Shown here: positions 16,331 through 24,864 of the stretch, one piece after another
Layout: every line of letters starts with the position of its first letter
Position numbering within the stretch: position 1 is the stretch's first letter
Source of the DNA: Shinella zoogloeoides
GTDB taxonomy: Bacteria > Pseudomonadota > Alphaproteobacteria > Rhizobiales > Rhizobiaceae
DNA length: 64,000 nucleotides
NCBI RefSeq assembly: GCF_003574625.1
Contig: NZ_QNUJ01000001.1
Coordinates: forward strand, 186,001-250,000
Reading direction: 5' to 3'
The notes under the pieces: generated by a model
Databases searched by the model: none
What the model was told of the DNA's origin: nothing
Seen by the model: only the letters and a program-made list of their open reading frames with translations
Translations under genes and position numbers: made by a program

Positions 16331-17587
16331 CTATGCGGCTTTCTCCAGCACCGCCACCGCCTCTACATGCGCCGACCAGAGGAACTGGTCGATCGGCGTG
16401 ACGAGGCGGATGCGGTAGCCGGCGGCGGTGAGGATGGAAAGGTCGCGGGCAAGGCTCACCGGGTTGCAGGAGACGGCGACGATGGTCTTCACGCCGGAGC
16501 GGGCGAGTTCCTTGCACTGGTCCTCCGCGCCGGCGCGCGGCGGGTCGAAGACCACGGCGTCATAGACCTTGAGTTCGGAGGTCATCAGCGGGCGGCGGAA
16601 GAGATCGCGCCGCTCCACCGTTACGGGCTTGAGCCCCTGCGTGTTGCGGGCGGCGTGGTCCAGCGCCTTGATGGCCTTCTCGTCGCCCTCCACCGCATGG
16701 ACCTTGGCCTTGCGCGCGATATGCAGCGCAAACGTGCCGGAGCCGGCGAAGAGGTCGGCGACGCGCTTGGCCTTGCCGAGCGCGTCCAGCACCAGTTCGG
16801 CCATGGCCTCTTCCGCGGACTTCGTCGCCTGCGTGAAACCGCCCGCCGGCGGGAAGACGCGCACGCCGGCAAAGTCGATCTCCGGCTTCACCGGCTCGAT
16901 GAGGATTTCGCCGTCATTGGAGACGCGGGCGATGCCGCGCAGCGAAAGGATGCATTCGGTGACGGCCCGTCGCTCCCGGTCGCCGACCTTCTTCACGCCC
17001 TCGAAGGCGAGGTCTAGGCCGGTCGCGGTTTCCAGCACCGTCAGGCGGAAGGGCTCGCTCGACGTCGCGATGGCCGCGGCCACCCGGCGGATGTCCTCCA
17101 GCCGGGAGACGATGCCGTCGCTGGCGATGGGACAGTGCTCGATGGAAACGATGTGGTGGCTGCCGGCCTGGTTGAAGCCGAGCAGCATGCCTTTTTCCGT
17201 TTTGCGCGCGGTGAAGGCGACGCGGCGGCGCTCGCCCGGCCGGGCGATGACGAGCGGGGCGACATCCGGCGTCAGGCCTTTAGCTTTCAGGGCGTTGACG
17301 ACGAGGCCGCGCTTGAAGTCGTGGTAGAGAGCGTCGCTCGCATGTTGCAGCGTGCAGCCGCCGCAGGTGCCGTTCTTTCCATCCGGGCCGAAATGCACGC
17401 AGGGCGGCTCCACCCGCTCGGGCGAGACGACCGACATGGACATGACGGTGCCGTGGTTCTTCACCCGCGCCACGGCGACCGTCTCGCCCGGCAGCGTGAA
17501 GGGCACATAGACCGGGCCGCCCGGCGCCTCGGCGATGCCGTCGCCGCCGCTGCCGAGCCGCGCGATGGTGAGGGTTTCCGTCGTCAT
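16331..17587 (-). CDS. Class I 23S rRNA (uracil-5-)-methyltransferase, RumA/RlmD-like
   Basis: 418-aa enzyme with an N-terminal TRAM domain (residues 1-55), Cys63/Cys75/Cys78 (CGGCTLQH) plus Cys152 (EHCP) in the pattern of the [4Fe-4S] cluster of RumA-type enzymes, a SAM-binding loop DLFAGSGTFA, the FDPPRAG motif (348-353) and catalytic Cys374 in SCNPVSLARD. It uses SAM to methylate C5 of a uridine in rRNA or tRNA; which one is inferred. It overlaps the tlyA-like gene by 4 bp, so the two are translationally coupled. Confidence 0.88.
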   Translation of the reverse strand: MTTETLTIARLGSGGDGIAEAPGGPVYVPFTLPGETVAVARVKNHGTVMSMSVVSPERVEPPCVHFGPDGKNGTCGGCTLQHASDALYHDFKRGLVVNALKAKGLTPDVAPLVIARPGERRRVAFTARKTEKGMLLGFNQAGSHHIVSIEHCPIASDGIVSRLEDIRRVAAAIATSSEPFRLTVLETATGLDLAFEGVKKVGDRERRAVTECILSLRGIARVSNDGEILIEPVKPEIDFAGVRVFPPAGGFTQATKSAEEAMAELVLDALGKAKRVADLFAGSGTFALHIARKAKVHAVEGDEKAIKALDHAARNTQGLKPVTVERRDLFRRPLMTSELKVYDAVVFDPPRAGAEDQCKELARSGVKTIVAVSCNPVSLARDLSILTAAGYRIRLVTPIDQFLWSAHVEAVAVLEKAA

Positions 17588-18336
17588 GGCTTTCGCCCTC
17601 CAAGAAGAAATTCGTGATTGCCGTCGCCGCCGGTGATGGGCGACGGCACGAGGCCGAGGTTTTGCCAGCCCATCTCCTCGACCAGCCAGCGTTCCAGCTC
17701 CGCCGCCACGGCGGGGGCGCTGTCCGGGTCCTTCAGAAGCCCCGCCTTGCTGATAGCCTCGCGCCCCGCCTCGAATTGCGGCTTGACGAGAAGGGCGCAG
17801 AAGGCACCGGGCTCGGCCAGCGTCAGCGCCGGCGGCAGGGCAAGCTTCAGCGAGATGAAGGAGACATCGGAGACGACCGCGCCGATGGTGCGTCCGCCAA
17901 GATCGGTCCGGCTGAGCGCCCGCGCGTTCAGCCCTTCGAGATTGGTGACGCGCGGATCGGCGCGAAGGCGGGGATGCATCTGGTCATGGCCGACATCGAC
18001 GGCGACGACATGCGCCGCGCCGCGCTCCAGCAGGACCTGCGTGAAGCCGCCGGTGGAGGCGCCGATATCGAGACAGTCGAGGCCCTTGGGATCGAGCCCG
18101 AACCGATCGAGCGCCGCCGTCAGCTTCAGCGCCGCGCGCGACACATAGGCCTGTGCCGGATCGTCGATAGCGAGGGTGGCGGAGGCCGGAAAGCTGGCGC
18201 TCGGCTTGGTGACGACGCGGCCGTTCACCGTGACGGTGCCGCGCGTGATTGCATCGCGCGCCCGCGAGCGGCTGGCGACGAGGCCGGCATTCAGCAGGAG
18301 CTGGTCGAGGCGGATGGTTTCGCTGGTGTGGGACAT
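17584..18336 (-). CDS. tlyA: TlyA-type rRNA 2'-O-methyltransferase
   Basis: 250-aa protein with an N-terminal S4 RNA-binding domain (IRLDQLLLNAGLVASRSRARDAI) and a C-terminal FtsJ-like methyltransferase fold (CLDIGASTGGFTQVLL, VVAVDVGHDQMHP, VSDVSFISL). TlyA enzymes methylate ribose 2'-OH in rRNA, affecting capreomycin sensitivity in mycobacteria, and are often mis-annotated as hemolysins. I chose the ATG at 18336 because SHTSETIRLDQLL is the family start. It is in an operon with the following methyltransferase, and dxs lies 60 bp upstream. Confidence 0.88.
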   Translation of the reverse strand: MSHTSETIRLDQLLLNAGLVASRSRARDAITRGTVTVNGRVVTKPSASFPASATLAIDDPAQAYVSRAALKLTAALDRFGLDPKGLDCLDIGASTGGFTQVLLERGAAHVVAVDVGHDQMHPRLRADPRVTNLEGLNARALSRTDLGGRTIGAVVSDVSFISLKLALPPALTLAEPGAFCALLVKPQFEAGREAISKAGLLKDPDSAPAVAAELERWLVEEMGWQNLGLVPSPITGGDGNHEFLLGGRKP

Positions 18337-18396
18337 GCGCCTCTCATGCCGCTTCGGCGGCAAAGAGGCAAGCCCCGGCAAGCGGATGAGGGTGCC

Positions 18397-20325
18397 TCAG
18401 CCCGCCGCGCCCACATCCGCGACGGCCTTCTGGCCGAGTGCCTGGAAGATGGTGGAGACGATGCCGGCGCGGTCGAGGCCGGCCTTGGCATACATCGCCT
18501 CGGGCTTTGCCTGTTCCATCCATTCGTCCGGCAGCACCATGGGACGCACCTTGAGGCCCTGGTCGAGCAGGCCCTCCAATGCGAGGAATTGCAGCACATG
18601 GCTGCCGAAACCGCCGACGGCGCCCTCCTCGACGGTGATGAGGACCTCGTGGTTGCGGGCAAGCTGGCGGATGAGGTCGTGGTCGAGCGGCTTGGCGAAG
18701 CGCGCGTCGGCAACCGTGGTGGAAAGGCCGGCGGCATCGAGGTCTTCGGCGGCCAGCAGACAGTCGGCAAGGCGGGTGCCGAAGGAGAGGAGGGCGACCT
18801 TCGTGCCTTCCTTGACGACGCGGCCCTTGCCGATCTCCAGGATTTCGCCGCGCGCCGGCAGGTCCACGCCGACGCCTTCGCCGCGCGGGTAGCGGAAGGA
18901 GATCGGGCCGGCGTCATAGGCGGCGGCGGTGCGCACCATGTGCTTCAGCTCCGCCTCGTCGGCGGCGGCCATCACTACGAAGCCGGGGAGCGTTGCAAGA
19001 TAGGTCGTGTCGAAGGAGCCGGCATGGGTCGGCCCGTCGGCGCCGACGAAGCCGGCGCGGTCGATGGGGAAGCGCACCGGCAGGCCCTGGATGGCGACGT
19101 CGTGCACCACCTGGTCGTAGCCGCGCTGGAGGAAGGTGGAATAGAGCGCGCAGAATGGCTTGTAGCCCTCGGCGGCAAGGCCGGCGGCGAAGGTCACGGC
19201 ATGCTGCTCGGCAATGCCGACATCGAAGGTGCGAGAGGGATAAGCGTTCGCGAGCTTGTCGAGGCCGGTGCCATTCGGCATGGCGGCGGTGACGCCGACG
19301 ATCTTGTCGTCGAAGCCCGCTTCCTGCACCAGCGCATCGGCGAAGACGGAGGTATAGGCGGGCGCATTCGGCTTGGCCTTGGCCTGCGCGCCGGTGATGA
19401 CGTCGAACTTGTTGACGCCGTGATACTTGTCGGCGGCCGCTTCCGCAGGCGGATAGCCCTTGCCCTTCTGGGTGACGACGTGGATCAGGACCGGGCCCTT
19501 GGAATTGTCGCGCACATTGCGCAGCACGGGCAGGAGATGCTCGAAGGAATGACCGTCGATCGGGCCGATATGGTAGAAGCCCATTTCCTCGAAGAGCGTG
19601 CCGCCGGTGACATAACCACGCGCATGCTCGACGGCGCGGGTGATGGCGCGGTCGACCTTCTTGCCGAGATAGGCCGTCAGCTTCTTGCCGAGTTCGCGGA
19701 AGCCCATATAGGTGCGGCCGGAGGCGAGGCGCGCCAGATAGGCGCTCATCGCGCCCGTCGGCGGGGCGATCGACATGTCGTTGTCGTTGAGGATGACGAT
19801 GAGGCGGGCATCGAGCGCGCCGGCATTGTTCAGCGCTTCGTAGGCCATGCCGGCCGACATGGCGCCGTCACCGATGACGGCGATGACGTTGCGGTGTTCG
19901 CCCGAAAGGTCGGCGGCGACCGCCATGCCGAGGCCGGCGGAGATCGAGGTCGAGGAATGGGCGGCGCCGAAGGGGTCGTATTCGCTCTCGGCCCGGCGGG
20001 TGAAGCCGGAAAGGCCGTCTTCCTGGCGCAGCGTGCGGATGCGGTCGCGACGGCCGGTGAGGATCTTGTGCGGATAGCACTGGTGCCCGACGTCGAAGAT
20101 CAGCCGGTCCTTCGGCGTATCGAAGACCTTGTGGATGGCGATGGTCAGCTCCACCACGCCCAGGCCTGCGCCCAGATGCCCGCCGGTGCGCGAGACGGCG
20201 TCGACCATTTCCGTGCGCAGCTCCGCCGCCAGTTGCGGCAGGTCACGGTCTTCGACGGCCTTCAGGTCCGCCGGGATGCGGACCTTGTCGAGCAGGGGCG
20301 TGGCTGGCGTTTGTGTCACTCTCAT
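18397..20325 (-). CDS. dxs: 1-deoxy-D-xylulose-5-phosphate synthase
   Basis: First enzyme of the MEP isoprenoid pathway. It condenses pyruvate and glyceraldehyde 3-phosphate using thiamine diphosphate. All landmarks are present: [29 protein letters not shown], the TPP motif [24 protein letters not shown], and the transketolase C-terminal part ([17 protein letters not shown]). 642 aa from ATG 20325; a GTG two codons later (20319) is better spaced from the upstream GAGG. ispH, the last MEP-pathway enzyme, is also in this window. Confidence 0.96.
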   Translation of the reverse strand: MRVTQTPATPLLDKVRIPADLKAVEDRDLPQLAAELRTEMVDAVSRTGGHLGAGLGVVELTIAIHKVFDTPKDRLIFDVGHQCYPHKILTGRRDRIRTLRQEDGLSGFTRRAESEYDPFGAAHSSTSISAGLGMAVAADLSGEHRNVIAVIGDGAMSAGMAYEALNNAGALDARLIVILNDNDMSIAPPTGAMSAYLARLASGRTYMGFRELGKKLTAYLGKKVDRAITRAVEHARGYVTGGTLFEEMGFYHIGPIDGHSFEHLLPVLRNVRDNSKGPVLIHVVTQKGKGYPPAEAAADKYHGVNKFDVITGAQAKAKPNAPAYTSVFADALVQEAGFDDKIVGVTAAMPNGTGLDKLANAYPSRTFDVGIAEQHAVTFAAGLAAEGYKPFCALYSTFLQRGYDQVVHDVAIQGLPVRFPIDRAGFVGADGPTHAGSFDTTYLATLPGFVVMAAADEAELKHMVRTAAAYDAGPISFRYPRGEGVGVDLPARGEILEIGKGRVVKEGTKVALLSFGTRLADCLLAAEDLDAAGLSTTVADARFAKPLDHDLIRQLARNHEVLITVEEGAVGGFGSHVLQFLALEGLLDQGLKVRPMVLPDEWMEQAKPEAMYAKAGLDRAGIVSTIFQALGQKAVADVGAAG

Positions 20326-20569
20326 GCCTCGTTGTCGGGCCCGAAGATGGCAGCTCCTCGCGGAGGCGCGCCCGGGCGTTCGGTACATGTACCGCGCTAG
20401 CCTGTCACATGCAGAATGCGGCGCGCGATTTCAACCGTTTCGGCAAGTCTAGAGCGTATTTCGCCGGATTGATACCTTACAAACCGACGCATGCACCGAG
20501 TCTTGTTGGGAAAATGGGGCATTTTGCGGACACGGTATCGTGACCGGCGGGGCACGCCTCCCGGCAGCC

Positions 20570-20974
20570 CTACGCCTTCTTTTTCGCACGGGAGGATTGG
20601 TTGAGCGCGACGGCGGCGCGGATCAACGCCTTCAGCGCCTCCTCCCTGATGGCCTCGCCCTCGCGAAAATCGATAGCGCGGCGCGTATTGCCGTCGAGGC
20701 TGGAGTTGAAGAGCCCGGCCGGATCTTCCAGCGAAGCGCCCTTGGCGAAGGTCATCTTCACCACGGCCTTATAGGTCTCGCCGGTGCAGAGGATGCCGTC
20801 ATGCTCCCAGACGGGAACGCCGCGCCACTTCCATTCCTCGACGACATCGGGATCGGCTTCCTTGATCAGGGCGCGCACGCGCGCCAGCGTCTCGCCGCGC
20901 CAGTCGGCAAGCTCGGCGATCCGCCCGTCGATCAGGTCGGAAGGGGATTGTGCATCGCTTTGCATCGCAGCCAT
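20570..20974 (-). CDS. DUF1801 family protein (first of two)
   Basis: 134-aa cytoplasmic protein with the DUF1801/YdhG pattern: RVRALIKEADPDVVEEWKW, GVPVWEHDGILCTG, YKAVVKMTFAKGASL. The C-terminus is basic (RAKKKA). The fold is shared with frataxin-like and iron-chaperone-related proteins, but no activity is established. It is the last gene of an ArsR-led operon and sits 39 bp behind another DUF1801 gene, so the operon carries two diverged members. Confidence 0.82.
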   Translation of the reverse strand: MAAMQSDAQSPSDLIDGRIAELADWRGETLARVRALIKEADPDVVEEWKWRGVPVWEHDGILCTGETYKAVVKMTFAKGASLEDPAGLFNSSLDGNTRRAIDFREGEAIREEALKALIRAAVALNQSSRAKKKA

Positions 20975-21013
20975 GGTCGTCTCCGTTCGTTACAGGCGCT
21001 CGCCGGGAAGTCG

Positions 21014-21436
21014 TTACAGGCGCTCGCCGGGAAGCCTACTTGCCTGCCGTATCCACTCGGTAAGTAGGGCTTCATCCATGTCGTCGCCTTCGTTGATATG
21101 GAAATAGCGCGTTTCCGGTGTCTTTGAGGCGACCGGCGGCACCGGGTCGAGCGAGGTGCCGCGAAAGAAGGTCAGCTTTATGTATTTCGCAAAGCAATGA
21201 TAGCCGAGAAACCAGCCATCGCCCTCGATGCCGTAGAACGGCGAATTCCACTTCACCGCCTTGTGGACATCAGGCACCGCCCTCTCGATCAGCGCATCCA
21301 GCCGCTGTCCGATATCGCTCTTCCAACCCGGCATCGCCGCGATATAGGCTTGGACCGGCCCATCGCCGTAGCCCTTGGCGATCTGCGGATTGCCACCTGA
21401 AAGCAGGACGGGCTTTTCGGTCTTCTCGCCAGCCAT
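21014..21436 (-). CDS. DUF1801 family protein (second of two)
   Basis: 140-aa DUF1801 protein: VQAYIAAMPGWKSDIGQRLD, VPDVHKAVKWNSPFYGIEG, FAKYIKLTFFRGTSLDP, RYFHINEGDDMDEALLTEW. The ATG at 21436 is chosen over the preceding GTG because GGAGG is then 5 nt away. The last 24 bp including the stop codon are duplicated directly downstream in the same frame (RLPGERL-stop twice). It is part of the ArsR-AHSA1 operon. Confidence 0.82.
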   Translation of the reverse strand: MAGEKTEKPVLLSGGNPQIAKGYGDGPVQAYIAAMPGWKSDIGQRLDALIERAVPDVHKAVKWNSPFYGIEGDGWFLGYHCFAKYIKLTFFRGTSLDPVPPVASKTPETRYFHINEGDDMDEALLTEWIRQASRLPGERL

Positions 21437-21445
21437 CACACCCTC

Positions 21446-21652
21446 CTAGCCGTGCCGCCACCGAGCGGCATAGGGCAGCGCGAAGAGATAGAGCCCGCTT
21501 GCGAGAAGCAGGATGAGCGGGAAGAGGGCGAGAAGCCCGACCCAGAGGGGCGGCTGCCCCTGCGTCATCGCCGCGATGTTGATGAACACGGCGAGCGTGA
21601 AGAGGATCGAAAGCCAGCGGTGAACCTGACGGATTTTCAGGGTCCAGTTCAT
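21446..21652 (-). CDS. Small two-helix membrane protein
   Basis: 68-aa protein with two predicted transmembrane helices (about residues 13-29 and 37-60) and a short basic start (MNWTLKIRQVHRWLS). No known domain. Its start overlaps the stop of the AHSA1 gene (ATGA), so translation is coupled within the ArsR operon. Confidence 0.75.
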   Translation of the reverse strand: MNWTLKIRQVHRWLSILFTLAVFINIAAMTQGQPPLWVGLLALFPLILLLASGLYLFALPYAARWRHG

Positions 21653-22083
21653 TGCGCTCCTCCCTGTTCCAGCCCTACCAGGACCCGTTCGAGATTGGTG
21701 AAGTGCTGCTCCCAGCCGTAGCGCGCACCGCCGAAGGCCTGCTGCTGCTCCGGCCGGAAGCCGGTCTGTTCCATGCGCAGCAGCGTGCCGGAACCCGTCG
21801 GTGTCAGCGTGAAACTCACCACGCTCCTCAGATCGAAAGCGGGGTCAGCATGCACGTGATTCCAGGTGTAGGTGAGGCTTTTTCCGGGCTCCACCGTCAG
21901 CACGTCGCATTCGACGCTGCCCCAGTCTCCACTGAGCGTGAACTTGTGGCCGACGACGGGCGCAAAATCGTTGCGCATCAGCCATTCGGCGATGAGGTGC
22001 GGCTGCGTCAGCGCGCGCCAGAGTTTTTCCGGCGGATGCGCGATCTCGCGCTCGACGACGACAGAGCGTATCTCCGTGTTCAT
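21649..22083 (-). CDS. SRPBCC / AHSA1-like protein
   Basis: 144-aa START-like fold: VVVEREIAHPPEKLWRALT, AEWLMRNDFAPVVG, LTYTWNH, GTLLRMEQTGF, GWEQHFTNLERVL. Members bind small hydrophobic ligands or interact with Hsp90, but the role of this subgroup is unknown. The gene overlaps its ArsR-type regulator by 4 bp (ATGA). The ArsR-AHSA1-DUF1801 grouping is common in soil bacteria. Confidence 0.87.
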   Translation of the reverse strand: MNTEIRSVVVEREIAHPPEKLWRALTQPHLIAEWLMRNDFAPVVGHKFTLSGDWGSVECDVLTVEPGKSLTYTWNHVHADPAFDLRSVVSFTLTPTGSGTLLRMEQTGFRPEQQQAFGGARYGWEQHFTNLERVLVGLEQGGAQ

Positions 22084-22403
22084 TGGTCCATTCTCCTGAG
22101 CAAATTTTCGAGATCGTCGAATCGCGCCTCCCAGAACCGGGCCATCTGGCTGGTCCAGTCGACCAGCGGCGCAAGCGCGCCGAGCTGCGCGCTGTAATGG
22201 GTCTGCCGTCCCTCGTGGCGGTCACGCACGAGGCCGGCCTGCTTGAGGAGGCCGAGATGCTTGGAGACGACCGGCTGCGAAACCCCGGCCTGCGCCGTCA
22301 GCGCCCCCACGGTCTTTTCGCCCTCGCGGCACAGCCGCTCGAAAAGCGCCCGACGCGTGGGGTCGGCCAATGTGCGGAAGAGGATGTCGTGCGGTTCGGT
22401 CAA
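22080..22403 (-). CDS. ArsR-family winged-helix transcriptional regulator
   Basis: 107-aa repressor-type regulator: LFRTLADPTRRALFERLC, recognition helix VSQPVVSKHLGLLKQAGLV, wing DRHEGRQTHY. There are no metal-binding Cys pairs, so it is probably not a metal sensor. The start is TTG at 22403, supported by GAGG 8 nt upstream; the nearby ATG (22410) is out of frame. It heads a tightly packed operon with AHSA1, a membrane protein and two DUF1801 genes. Direct repeats over its promoter suggest self-regulation. Confidence 0.87.
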   Translation of the reverse strand: MTEPHDILFRTLADPTRRALFERLCREGEKTVGALTAQAGVSQPVVSKHLGLLKQAGLVRDRHEGRQTHYSAQLGALAPLVDWTSQMARFWEARFDDLENLLRRMDQ

Positions 22404-22405
22404 AA

Positions 22406-22455
22406 TCCATACCTCGATGGCTATGGATTTTTATATAGCTCGATAGCTATGGATT
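22406..22455. promoter_or_regulatory. Candidate operator of the ArsR-led operon
   Basis: TCGATGGCTATGGATT (22414-22429) and TCGATAGCTATGGATT (22440-22455) are 16-bp direct repeats with one mismatch, 26 bp apart (about two and a half helical turns). The inner copy also pairs with TCCATA (22406-22411) as an inverted repeat. The sites cover the AT-rich stretch just upstream of the regulator's start, where a promoter would be. Confidence 0.55.
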
Positions 22456-22524
22456 GGTCAATGGCAAAACTTCTTAGGCATCATCTCCGAGCTTGAATCG
22501 GGGATTGGGAGCTTCCGCAGGCGC

Positions 22525-22565
22525 GGTGTATGCTCGGGCCAAGCCCGAGCGTGACAACAGAGAGA
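22525..22565. repeat. Degenerate half copy of the CAAGCCCGAG palindromic repeat
   Basis: GCTCGGGCCAAGCCCGAGCG followed by TGACAACAGAGAG matches the right half of the repeat found at 48029-48113. It lies in the otherwise empty gap between the pirin and ArsR promoters. Confidence 0.5.
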
Positions 22566-22596
22566 AGAGAAAAATAAATAGCTCTCCGCCTATGTA

Positions 22597-23520
22597 TCAT
22601 CCTGCCGGCAGCGGCACGAACTCCTCCTCGTCGCCTGGCACGATATCGAAGCGGCCGGTGCGCCACTCCTCCTTGGCCTGCTCGATCCGCTCCTTGGAGG
22701 AGGAGACGAAGTTCCACCAGATGTATCGCTTGGATCCGAGCGCCGCACCGCCGAAGAGCATGATGTGACAGCCCTCCGGCCCCGCCTTCAGCGTGATGTG
22801 GTCACCCGCGCGGAAGACGAGCAGCCGGTCCGCCTCGAAGACGTCGCCGGCGACATCCAGCGTGCCGGAGAGAATGTAGACCGCGCGCTCCTCCCAGTCC
22901 GCCGCCAGCGGTGCGGAGGCGCCGGGGGCGAGCATCAGGTCCGTATAAAGCGTATCGGTCGGCACGCTGACGGGCGAGGCATGGCCCTCATACTTTCCGA
23001 TGATCGTGTGCCCGGTAATGCCGTCGGCTGAGAAGGCGGGAAGTTCGGCCTTCGTCGTGTGGGAGAAGACCGGGGCGGATTCCTCGAGATGGTCGGGCAG
23101 GGCCAGCCAGGTCTGGAGGCCGGAGATCGATTGCGGCTTGCCGCGCAAGTTCTCCGGCGAGCGCTCGGAATGCACGATGCCGCGCCCGGCCGTCATCAGG
23201 TTCAGGTCGCCGGGGGCGATCACCATCTCGGTGCCGAGGCTGTCGCGATGCTTGATCTCGCCGTCGAAGAGATAGGTGACGGTGGAGAGCCCGATATGCG
23301 GGTGCGGCTTGACGTCGATCGCCTCGCCCGCGCGCAGCAGCGCCGGCCCCATGCGGTCGAAGAAGATGAACGGCCCGACCAGCCGGCGCTTGGCCGTCGG
23401 CAGCGCCCGCCGCACCTCCAGCCCGCCGATATCGCTGGTGCGCGGAATGATCAGATTTTCCAGCGCATCGCACGCCGCCGCATCCCCCGCTTCGGGGTCC
23501 TGTCCCGGAAAGAAGCTCAT
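22597..23520 (-). CDS. Pirin family protein (bicupin)
   Basis: 307-aa protein with the pirin N-terminal cupin: FIFFDRMGPA, DVKPHPHIGLSTVTYLFDGEIKHRDSLG, TAGRGIVHSERS. The His/His/Glu-type metal ligands (HPHIG, HSE) are in place. The second cupin domain has VYILSGTLDVAGD and GPEGCHIMLFGG. Pirins are iron-binding proteins; some act as quercetinases and others in regulation. The ATG at 23520 is chosen because AGGAGG lies 5 nt before it. It is a single gene between xseB and the ArsR operon. Confidence 0.9.
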   Translation of the reverse strand: MSFFPGQDPEAGDAAACDALENLIIPRTSDIGGLEVRRALPTAKRRLVGPFIFFDRMGPALLRAGEAIDVKPHPHIGLSTVTYLFDGEIKHRDSLGTEMVIAPGDLNLMTAGRGIVHSERSPENLRGKPQSISGLQTWLALPDHLEESAPVFSHTTKAELPAFSADGITGHTIIGKYEGHASPVSVPTDTLYTDLMLAPGASAPLAADWEERAVYILSGTLDVAGDVFEADRLLVFRAGDHITLKAGPEGCHIMLFGGAALGSKRYIWWNFVSSSKERIEQAKEEWRTGRFDIVPGDEEEFVPLPAG

Positions 23521-23617
23521 CACACCCTCCTGTGGTTGGTTCGTGCCCGCATGCTAGCGGGCAAGGAGGGGCGTGGATAGGGCGGCGGCTGTTGACGATG
23601 TGTCGCCGGAACGAAGC

Positions 23618-23866
23618 TCACGCCCCGTCGAGCGGTTCGGTGCCCTGCGGCTTGCCGGCGCGGTCGAGGCGGATCTTCTCGATGCGGTTCTCGGCGGCCG
23701 AAAGCAGGGTCTCGCAGTGCTTCTTCAGCGCTTCGCCGCGCTCGTAGATCTCGATGGAGCGGTCGAGCGGCACGTCGCCGCGTTCGAGAGCGGCGACGAT
23801 CTTTTCCAGTTCTTCGACGGCCTGTTCGAAGGAAAGGGCGGAAACGTCGGGGGCGGTAGCGGTCAT
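23618..23866 (-). CDS. xseB: Exodeoxyribonuclease VII small subunit
   Basis: 82-aa Xse[42 protein letters not shown], the standard two-helix protein that assembles with XseA to degrade single-stranded DNA. It starts 2 bp after the HDAC-like gene with GAGG upstream, so they are co-transcribed. In many rhizobia and enterics dxs is close by; here the pirin gene and the ArsR operon intervene. Confidence 0.93.
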   Translation of the reverse strand: MTATAPDVSALSFEQAVEELEKIVAALERGDVPLDRSIEIYERGEALKKHCETLLSAAENRIEKIRLDRAGKPQGTEPLDGA

Positions 23867-23868
23867 GG

Positions 23869-24795
23869 TCAGCCTCTCATCAGGCGGTAGATATGGGTGG
23901 CGGCGGATTCGGCGAGGCCCTGCAGGTCGTAGCCGCCTTCCAGCAGGCTGACCACCCGGTTGTTCGCCGATTTTTCGGAAAGCTCCATCAGCCTTCCCGT
24001 CGCCCAGTCGAAATCGTCGGCGACGAGGTTGATCTGGGCGAGCGGATCGCGGTGATGCGCATCGAAGCCGGCGGAGATGACGATCAGGTCCGGCTTGAAG
24101 TCTGCGACACGCGGCAGGACGCGCGACTTGAAGGCCTCGCGGAAATGGTCGCTGCCGTCATTGGCCGAAAGCGGCGCGTTGACGATATTGCCCGCGCCCG
24201 TCTCGTCCTTGGCGCCGGTGCCGGGATAGAGCGGCATCTGGTGCGTCGAGCAGAACAGCACGGACGGGTCGTCCTCGAAGATATCCTGCGTGCCGTTGCC
24301 GTGATGCACATCCCAGTCGACGATGGCGATACGCTCGGCGCCATGGGCCTTCTGCGCGTGGCGGGCGGCGATGGCGGCGTTGTTGAAGAAGCAGAAGCCC
24401 ATCGCCTTCTCGCGCTCGGCATGGTGGCCGGGCGGGCGGGCGGCGACGAAGGCATTGTCGGCTTTGCCGGAAAAGACGGCGTCGACCGCCGCGATGGCCC
24501 CACCGATGCCGGTCAGCGCCGCCTGCAGGCTCGCAGGGCTCGCATAGGTGTCGGCCTCGACCTGGTTGATGCCCTCTTCGGGCATTTCCGACATCACGGC
24601 GCGCAAATGGCTTTCCGGATGGGCGAGCAGCACGAAATCCTCGTTGGCCTGCGGGGCCTTCTCGCGCACCAGCGGCGAAAAGCGTTCGTGCTCCAGCGCG
24701 AGATTCAGCGCCCGGATGCGGTCGGACCGCTCCGGATGGCCCTCAGGCGTGTGGTGCTCAAGGAAGATCGGGTTCTCGAAGAGAAACGTCGTCAT
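23869..24795 (-). CDS. Histone deacetylase superfamily protein (AcuC/HDAC-like amidohydrolase)
   Basis: 308-aa zinc amidohydrolase with all class hallmarks: [22 protein letters not shown] (metal ligands Asp/His), [13 protein letters not shown] (Asp ligand) and the C-terminal [12 protein letters not shown]. It presumably removes acetyl or other acyl groups from small molecules (polyamines, acetoin-related) or proteins. Operon with xseB. Confidence 0.92.
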   Translation of the reverse strand: MTTFLFENPIFLEHHTPEGHPERSDRIRALNLALEHERFSPLVREKAPQANEDFVLLAHPESHLRAVMSEMPEEGINQVEADTYASPASLQAALTGIGGAIAAVDAVFSGKADNAFVAARPPGHHAEREKAMGFCFFNNAAIAARHAQKAHGAERIAIVDWDVHHGNGTQDIFEDDPSVLFCSTHQMPLYPGTGAKDETGAGNIVNAPLSANDGSDHFREAFKSRVLPRVADFKPDLIVISAGFDAHHRDPLAQINLVADDFDWATGRLMELSEKSANNRVVSLLEGGYDLQGLAESAATHIYRLMRG

Positions 24796-24864
24796 GGCCG
24801 GAAGCTACCCATTGCGGTTGGCGAGGTCCACGGGAAATGGGCCAGTGTCCACCCTTTTCAACCG

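Noticed and set aside
17614-20400. Open frame of over 900 codons on the plus strand opposite tlyA and dxs
   Set aside because: Antisense shadow; dxs and tlyA have clear catalytic motifs on the other strand.
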